From Megascapheus bottae (lineage: Eukaryota > Chordata > Mammalia > Rodentia > Geomyidae), in assembly GCA_024803745.1 (NCBI GenBank), contig JANJXV010000004.1, positions 53,696,358 to 53,760,357 of the forward strand: 64,000 bases of DNA, in the 5' to 3' direction. Each line of letters starts with the position of its first letter. Positions within the stretch are counted from its first letter, which is position 1. Shown here one piece after another: positions 53,501 through 62,500 of this stretch. A model generated the notes under the pieces. It was not told the origin of the DNA. It searched no databases and saw nothing but the letters and a program-made list of their open reading frames with translations. The translations under genes were made by a program, and so were the position numbers.

Positions 53501-56500
53501 TTTTATGTGGTGGTACTAGGGTTGAACTTGACTTTACATTTGGTTTGTGTTTTATCAATTGAGCTGTACCTCCAGCCCAAGATATTTAGATTTAAACTAG
53601 ATTTCACTTGCCACACAGAATCATCAAAATGAGCAAGTGGCCTTGGGTAGGTCATTATCACCATATTTGTCTGTCCTATCACGTAACAAGTAATTTCTCA
53701 GCCCTATATAACCCTTTTGCTAGATGTTTCCCAACTCTGCTTTCTCTCTTTGTAGAAGAGAGAAATGGAACTGGGTATGGTGGCTCACGCCTGTAATCCT
53801 AGCTACGCAGCAGACAGATCTGAGGATTGTGGTTCAAAGCCAGCCTGGGCAATAAAAAATGTTAGACTCTTATCTACAATTAAAAAACGAGAAGTGGTAC
53901 TGTGGCTCAAAGGGTATGGTGATAGCCTTGAGTTACTTTGTCCTTGAGCTGAAGAGCTCAGGGACAGTGCCCAGGCCCAGAGTTCAAGCCCCATAATCAA
54001 CACTCCCCCCCCCCAAAAAAAAAAATAAATAAATAAAATGGATACACTACATGCTGCAGTAAGACTCAGTCAGCATGGCTCACCTCTTACAGTGTTCGTG
54101 ACTGTGTTTAGTACATGTTCAACTCAGTAACATTCAACTTTCTAACAGATGTGGAAAAACTACCATCTGCCAGGTATTTGCAGCCTTGGCAAATCAGAAA
54201 CTTTACTCAGTCAACTGCCACTTAAACATGGAAACATCAGACTTCCTGGGAGGACTACGACCAGCAAGACATAAGCCAAATGATAAGGTTTGTCCAGCAG
54301 CAAATGTTAATATGTCTATTTATTTGAGAAACTGTGATTAGTTGTATATATGAAATGATGAGGTCTTGTTCATGTTGGGTTTCTATATAGAATGCTAGTT
54401 TGTTGATATGTGTATCTTACAATCACATTTTCACTTGTTTATAAAAGGCCTTTATAAAGCATTCCAATTTGTAAGTTTTGCACCCTGCACTCATATCCGT
54501 TCTTGCAGAATGACTATTTTATATCAATAAACCTCACCTAGCTATATGAGAATTGTCACTTGGAACTGCCCGCTCTTTAAATCCTCCTATCTCCTTCTAA
54601 ATTTCAGGAAGAAATGGACACATCACGACTCTTTGAGTGGAATGATGGGCCTTTGGTTCTGGCCATGAAGGAGGATGGCTTTTTCCTCTTGGATGAAATC
54701 TCACTGGCCGATGACTCTGTCCTAGAAAGACTTAACAGGTAATGTGAGATTTTCCTGTGTTTGTTTCCTTGTCTAGTTTTTATAGTCAATCCTGCTAACA
54801 GAGTAATGTTGTTTGTATGTCCAGAGCAAATTTTTAAAAATGTTCTTTTGGTGTTCTTTCAAGCAGCTCTGTAAGAGATTTTGGTTTTCTTTACAGTTGG
54901 AATTAAAATAGTGAGCTAAATTAAAATTCTTTTCTAAGGAAAGTTATTTACATAATGTCTTCAATCTTTGAAAGAACTAAGAATCCTAAATTTTACTTGC
55001 TTAAGGCATCTTAAGACCATTATTATTAGTCTTGGGTATAGTAGTAACACTTTTTTTGTGTATCATAAAATAGGCTTTTGGGGTTTTTTTGAGCAGTTGT
55101 GGGACTTGAATTCTGGGCCTAGGAGCTCTCAGTGAGCCTTGCACTCTACCACTTGATTCACGATTCACAGAGCTACCTCAAGTTTTTGGTGAGATTAAAG
55201 TCTCTCCTGGATTTTTGTAATTGGGATGGCTTCGAACCACAACTCTTAGATCTCAGCCTCCTGAGCAACTACAATTACAAGTGGGAGTCACTGGCATCGG
55301 GCTCATAAAATAGGTTTGACATTTATAATACATATAATGCTGCTTAAAAAATAAGCTGGTTTGTTTGTTTGGTTTTTTTTTTTTTTTCTTTTCAACATTT
55401 TAGTGTCCTTGAAGTGGAAAAGTCTCTGGTATTAGCTGAGAAAGGCAGCCCAGAAGGCAAAGATAATGAGGTAGAGTTGTTGACTGCTGGAAAGAAATTC
55501 CGAATCTTAGCAACTATGAACCCTGGGGGTGACTATGGAAAAAAAGAGGTAAAACTACTTTCTTAAGCATAATTTATTCCTAGATTTTTCCTTAACTTGT
55601 TGAAATTCATAAGTATACTATATAATAATACATTTGAAGTTGCATGTTAGGTAGCAACGGAGTAATGTGTCAAATACAATAAAGATATTGTTAGATATTA
55701 CATTGAAAAATCTGACAGGTTGGTTATTCCCTCCTTCCTTCTCTTTCTTCTCCCTCCTCCCTTTCTCTTTCCCTCTGGTCCCTCTCTCCCTCTCCCCAGC
55801 CCCCATGTCCATTCCTATGACCTGAACTCAGGGCATGGGCACTATCCCTGCTGTTTATTGCTCAAGGCTCTACCATTTGAGCCACAGTTTCACTTGTTTT
55901 TTTGGATTTTAATTGGAGATAGTATTCTCATAGACCTTTTAGCTTGGGCTGGTTTAGAACCTCAGTCCTCATATCTTAACCTTGTAATTAGCAAGGATTA
56001 TAGGCATGAGGCACCAGCACCTGGGAATTATTTCTTTATTTTATAGCTCACTTAGTGTAAGTATGAAGTTTTATTACTTGGTCTAGGCTTTTACCTTACA
56101 CTAACAAGTGATCTTAAGCTCTGAATGAAGCTTATACTAGTTCTATGTCTAAAAAAAATTCAGAACTATAATTTAAAATCAAGCTCTACTTTTAGAGTCT
56201 ACTTTCTTAAACACCTATCATATTTAGTGGTTTTAAACCAAGAACCTTCTTTAGTGTAGCACAAACATATTCTCTTCCCTTAAGGCAGAGATGGAAAAGG
56301 TCTTCATACCAGGTTCTGAAATAAAGTGGTATATGATATCCTGATATACGAGGCTGTCTGCCAATTTCGATAATTTTCTGTGGTCCATGAACAATGATAC
56401 AAATATCCAAATGGCCCTTCTCAGAAAATAAGCTCCCCATCCCTACTAAGGGGTGTATGAGTCACTGTCAGATTGTTGGTTAATTTCCTTCAGATCATAA

Positions 56501-59500
56501 TGTTCAGGAATGAAAGACGTTACGGCTTTGAGCTCAGTAAACCTGTAAGTGGGTAAATCTTTGTGAGTATGGTCCAGGTCTGTTAATGTTAGCATAAATG
56601 TTTATAGGGATAAGAGTCTTGAATTAAGGCACATAAGAGCCTTGGTAACTTATTGGATGCCTGAAACGTAAGGTTGCTATTTTGTGTCTAGTTTTCCACA
56701 GTACAAGAAGAAAACTGTTACTGTACTTCAAAGATCTGATTTCAAAGTTACTTACATTAATATTACTTGTCAGCTTAGCCTTAGTTTTCTTTAAGACAAT
56801 TGCAAAATAAGATCTGAACACTAGAGGCATGCACCATCCAGAAATTCCATGTCCTTAGTGAGACCCTCCTGAATATAGGTTTAATTGCTGGTCCTGTGGT
56901 AGACCAGATACACAAATAACAACAACAGAAAAGTAAGTGAAGTAATAGGTATTGTTTTAAACTTGTGAATAGGTATGAATTGGCATTGGCAAAAGCAAGA
57001 GGAAGCTATATAAAAAACAGCTACATAGAAAGGGGTCCAGACCTAGGGAGGACTGGAGAAGCTAAACAGTACTTTCTTATACAAGAGATAAAATATATGT
57101 CTTCTTACTATTTCATTCCCTTTCAGCCATGTAAATTTTCTCCTTATATGGAGATGGCCCTTCTCTATGGGAAGATGGCTATTAATGCAAAAGAGGAATC
57201 TACTTAAGGTATAAGTTCACACTGGACTGTGACTAGCATCCTAGTGCTTATCCCACTTCCTATGAGGCTTTGAGCTCTGTGTTATATCTAAGGGGGGTGT
57301 AATGCTGATGTGTGGGGTGATGTTAGAGATTGATGAAGCAATATCTGTTAGAAGCAGGAGAAAGTAGTTGATTTAACAGAATAGGCATCTGAAGGCTGTG
57401 TGTAGTAGTAGTAATCTGTGTCTATCATCCAGATTGGGCTTCATAAGAGAATTGCAAATCCCCCAAAATACATTTTTGTTTCCTGAATTCAAAGCTAACA
57501 TTTTTTTAAAGCATTTGTTTTCTACTTTTCATCATACATTTCAAACTCATGTTAGGGTTTGTTTTCTTTGTAGTTGTCTCCTGCCTTAAGAAACCGATTT
57601 ACAGAAATATGGTGTCCACAAAGCACAAGGCGTGATGACTTAATTCAAATAATTAATCATAATCTTCGCCCAGGATTGTCTCTGAGCAGAATAGATCATA
57701 AAGGTGAGTATTCACATTTGGGTAGTGGTGCTAATGGAAAGAATAAGAGTGTGTAAGTACAGTGTGTAATGTCTTTTCTGTGATTATGGCCTAGTTTCAT
57801 AATTCAGTCTAAACATGAAACAAAGGAATTGTTTTTCCTATGAGCATTTTTTTTTCAGGGAAGTTTATTAGGCTATAAAGTCTCAAATTTGTTTTGCTTC
57901 CAATTAAAAACTGGACTCATTTCCTTTGAAAATGATACTCAGTTTAATTTTGCATATAAATTAAGAAGCATAGGTCATTTCTTTTTCACTTGGGGCCCAC
58001 TTTATGAACTCCTGCTGTAGAATGTCAAAGAAAGCAAGTGTTTTGCTGTAGGTATGGCTTAAGTGGTAGAACAATTGTCTGGCAAATATGAGGCACTGAA
58101 TTAAAAAATCATGCTACTCTATCCAAAAAGGGAAGAAAAAAATAAAAGCCAATGTTTTTTGCTTCCTTATGTCTTAGGAGCTGACATAGCTGAATTGATG
58201 CTGGATTTCATCGACTGGCTCACCCACCAAGAGTTTGGCCAAAAGTGTGTGGTCAGTATCAGAGATATCCTGTCCTGGGTTAACTTCATGAACACAATGG
58301 GAGAGGAAGCGGCTATGAAAAGGCCAGAGAGCATCTCTACTGTGACATCTTTTGTCCACGCTGCATGCCTGGTGTACATAGATGGAATAGGTTCAGGTAT
58401 ATTTTCTGTTAGCTGCTGGGGATGAGAGGGGGTGGGTAGGGTAGAGGGAAGTGGGGGAAAGAGCATGCCCATGCCATTACAGAATCACTTAGTATAGTAT
58501 TTCTATAAGTCAGAATATCTTTCATGTTTTTTGTACTTTGGGAAAGAGATAGTACGTTTTTTTTTTTTTTTTTCCTGTTTGGTTTTTGTTGTTTATAGTA
58601 CTGGTATCAAAGTCAGGGCCTAACTCATACAAGGCATAAACTAAAGTGTTCTTCTTTTGTGATGTAGTTTAGTGCCTGTGGCTTAATTTGCACATTTTTG
58701 TCAGCAGATGTGCCAGTTTTCACTGTAGAGATGAAGTTTTTCAGCTCAGCTGCCTTATAATAGCAGTCCTCCCAATCTGCGCCTCCCCAGTAGTTTAGGA
58801 TGACTATCGTGGCCCATTGTTACTAGCTGTCAGTTGAGAATGGGTTTCCAGGAACTTTTCTGCCCATACTGGCTTTGAGCTATGATCTTCTTGGTCTCAG
58901 CTTCCCAAATACCTCCTCAGGTTATAGGCCTAAGCCGGTGGTGGGACTGAAGGGGTGCTTTTGAAATTGAATAGCTGTCTTTAATAAATTGTAAGTGGTC
59001 AGTAAGAGTAGAAGTCATCAGTGAAAATAGTCTTTCTGGTGAAGTTCTGTATAATTCTTAACCTGATAGTCATTTTCATTTAATAGTCAGATCTTTTAGT
59101 TTCAGTTTCTCATGATCACATAAATTTTTTTATCTAAAATCTGTCTTTGCTGTCATGTAAACTAGTAGTATCAAAAAATAATGTCTGTTGAGATGTATAA
59201 TATCTTCAGACTGGCTTGTCATTGGGTCTCTTGAATTATTTACTGAGTAAGCTGTTAGTACATTGATGATGTATAACTGGGGAAAATGGGCATTGGGTCA
59301 GGGTCTTCTTTAGGTATGCTCACACTAAAAGCTGTATTTAGGGTTATGCTCAGCTTTACCCTCTTTCTCTCAGGAAACTATGCTAGATGTCCATGAGTTA
59401 TTTCCTGATGTGTTGGTGCTCTCTTTTAGGAGTAACTTCTTCTGGGTTCGGCACAGCCCTTTTGGCTCGTGAAGAATGTCTAAAATTTCTAATAAAGAAA

Positions 59501-62500
59501 CTTTCCAAAATAGTCAGACTTACAGAAAGTCAAAAAAATGAATTGAAGATTTATGATAGACTCAAGGCCAAAGAATTCACTGGGATAGATAACCTTTGGG
59601 GAATTCATCCATTTTTTATACCAACAGGTAAGAATATACTTTGATCATATGCAGATATATATGTGCAGGTATAGAAATATTCCTAGTGAAAACTTTGCCT
59701 CTTAGGTTTAATGACCTAACAAAAATGTACAAGAAATTTTAAACAATAATTTTCTCCCTACAGATCAAAGTGTTTATATTTATTGTGACTTGTAGTTGAA
59801 ATGTTGCTAGTATTAGAATACAATCTAACTTGGTAGAACTATACTTGTCTAAAATGTTCACAAAATATAACTGGCATATACAAGTGGGGGAAAATGATTT
59901 TCCTGTAAAAAATGAGTTTTTCATTAGTTGGTCCTTAAAGTAAGACCTTTTTTTATATTCAAGTCAAAACCCACTAAAGTTTGTGAATGCTCTGTAACCT
60001 CTAAAGGCCTGTTTAGCTATATCATAACTATAGTGCCTGATTACTTTGTATAAAAATAGGCTGGTAAGTTTGTGAGAAACTAGTATTATTTCCTAGCCTT
60101 TGTCCTATAACCTAACAATCATAGGGACCTAGAAAATGTCTATGAATTCAAGGAATGGGAATGAATGACTGAATAAGAAATGCAGAAGTCTGGGAAACAA
60201 TGGATTTGAATCCTAATCTTAGCTGTCCTTCTAACTGCATCCCCAACACCAAAGAGTTGTGACTAGATCTCTATTTATAATTGTATGTCTGTTTGCTTTG
60301 CCTTACTATTAATCTGTTGTCAGATCCAACCACATGCTCTTGCATGCTAGGCAAGCACTGAGTTACTTCCTCAGCCTTCTATGTAATATTGAAAATGAAG
60401 TAGTTAGATTACATACAACTTCACTACCTCTCTTCTTCCTCCCCTCTCCCTCTTCTCCCTCCTGACCCCCTCCATATCCCTATCCCAATGCATACTTCTT
60501 CCCATCTTTTTTATTGTTCCTCTACTTTTTTTTTTTCTAAATTGAGACAGGGTCTAATTGAGCCTGGTCTGACCTTAAGCTCAATTCTCTTGCTGCAATC
60601 TCTTTTGAATGTTAGTATTACAGGTATGTGTGCTATCACACATACCTAGATTGTATATATTCTAAATTTTTTTTGATGGTGGGAGGGGTGGTCATGGGGC
60701 TTGAACTCTGGGCCTGGGTGCCGCAATCCTTAAGCTCTTCAGCTCAAGGCTATCGCTCTACCACTTGAGCCATAGCGCCACTTCGGTTTTCTGGTGGCTG
60801 CTTGGATTTAAGAGTCTTAGCGACTTTCCTGCCCTAGTTGGCTTTGAACTGGGATCCTTAGATCTCAGCCTCCTGAGTAGCTAGGATTACAGGTGTGAGC
60901 CATCAGCACCCAGCTTCAATTTTCTTTTTTAAATTGTTGCCTCTACATAAGGATCCTCTATTTCTTACTGCTTCCTCTCTATCTTAATCATTGTAGTATG
61001 TCTGAATTATAGAGGTTAGTGGCAGTTGATGTGCAGTGATGAACTCGAATGACTGAGTGGGTCAGTCTTCCCTTCTCATATGTCTTTTCCCTTAACACTT
61101 TACATCTTTGGTGATTATGATGTGATCATTGTACCTCTTCCCTGCAACACTATGGATAGAATTCATTCCTGTGTGGGAGCTCTATACCAGTGACTTGCAA
61201 CTGGGGTAGACCTTGATTCTGGTTGTAAATAAATAGTTTCCTTTTCCCACTCTTTAACTGATTTGCTAAAAGCTTCTCCCACAAATGTTAAATCCTACAA
61301 GACTACTGTGTTAGTTCTATGTTTCAGTTATCTTATTAGTTAAAACATTCTGTATTATTTTGATGGCCTGAAAACCTAGGAATATACGTGCTTTATAAAG
61401 ATGAATTGTACTAGGACATGTAGGAATAGAGATAGAGTTTTTGGAAAAGTATGTGTTTGTAATTAGACCTAAAACATAGGTACCTGGAGGTTTCATATTA
61501 GGTGGAGGGGCACTGCATACTAGGCACACTTGAGAAAGAAGTATACAACTGGCTATTCCTGTAGCCATTTTATGAATCCAAAAGTGGGAAAAAGTTGAAG
61601 TAGGAGCTAAATATTTTCACTACAAGTGCTGCTAAACTGACTGATGATCTATTGAGTGGTTTCTTAAAATTGAGTTGCTATGTATATAGCTTATGTGTGA
61701 CTGTTTTTCTTCACTTGAGGACCTGTGCTGCTTAGGAATAATATTGCTGACTATGCACTCAGTGCAGGCACCACAGCCATGAATGCCCAGAGACTCTTAA
61801 GAGCTACCAAACTCAACAAACCTATTCTCCTGGAGGGCTCTCCTGGTGTTGGCAAGACAAGTTTGGTGGCAGCATTAGCAAAAGCTTCAGGAAATAATCT
61901 TATTCGAATCAACCTGTCAGAGCAGACGGTAAGTTTAGTCACCCCCATAACACATAACAATAAGGATAAGTAATAGAGACCATAAAAGTGTAACCTTATA
62001 AATTCTGTTTCTGGAGTAATTAATAGCTGGCACTTGCAGTGGGTTTTCCCCTTCCCTCTTCTCTCATTTCAGTACTAGGGATTGATTAAAATGACTTAAT
62101 GGGGCGGAGGGGTGAGGATCCTGTAATAATTATGATGTGGATGACAAATTGAATGGGAATGGAGAGTAGAGTTTGGGTATTATTGTTTTTGTTGTTTATT
62201 TTAAAGTTCACAATTGCCATAAAACTATTAATCTGAACATCTGTTTAAAGTGATTTTTGCTTAGTCTGTTGTGTTCTGAAGGTACTTGGAATGTCCATAA
62301 GGTCCAGATATAGTGCTAGGGGCCTAGAGTTCTGTCTTCATTGCATGAAAAAAATATAGTGACCTGAGTTATACCCAAGCATTTATTATTTCAGATTTAG
62401 GGCCTTACAGTCTATTTGCTGTTTGTTTGACTGTTTTTGTAATACCGGCTTTTCCTAATTTCTTCTTCCTTGCAAAGGACATCACTGACCTCTTTGGAGC

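Noticed and set aside
58167..58472. Minus-strand open frames over exons (also 53122-53418, 62405-62770)
   Set aside because: They lie opposite Mdn1 exons w33, w28 and w36 and reflect constraint on the sense codons; no splice or homology support of their own.
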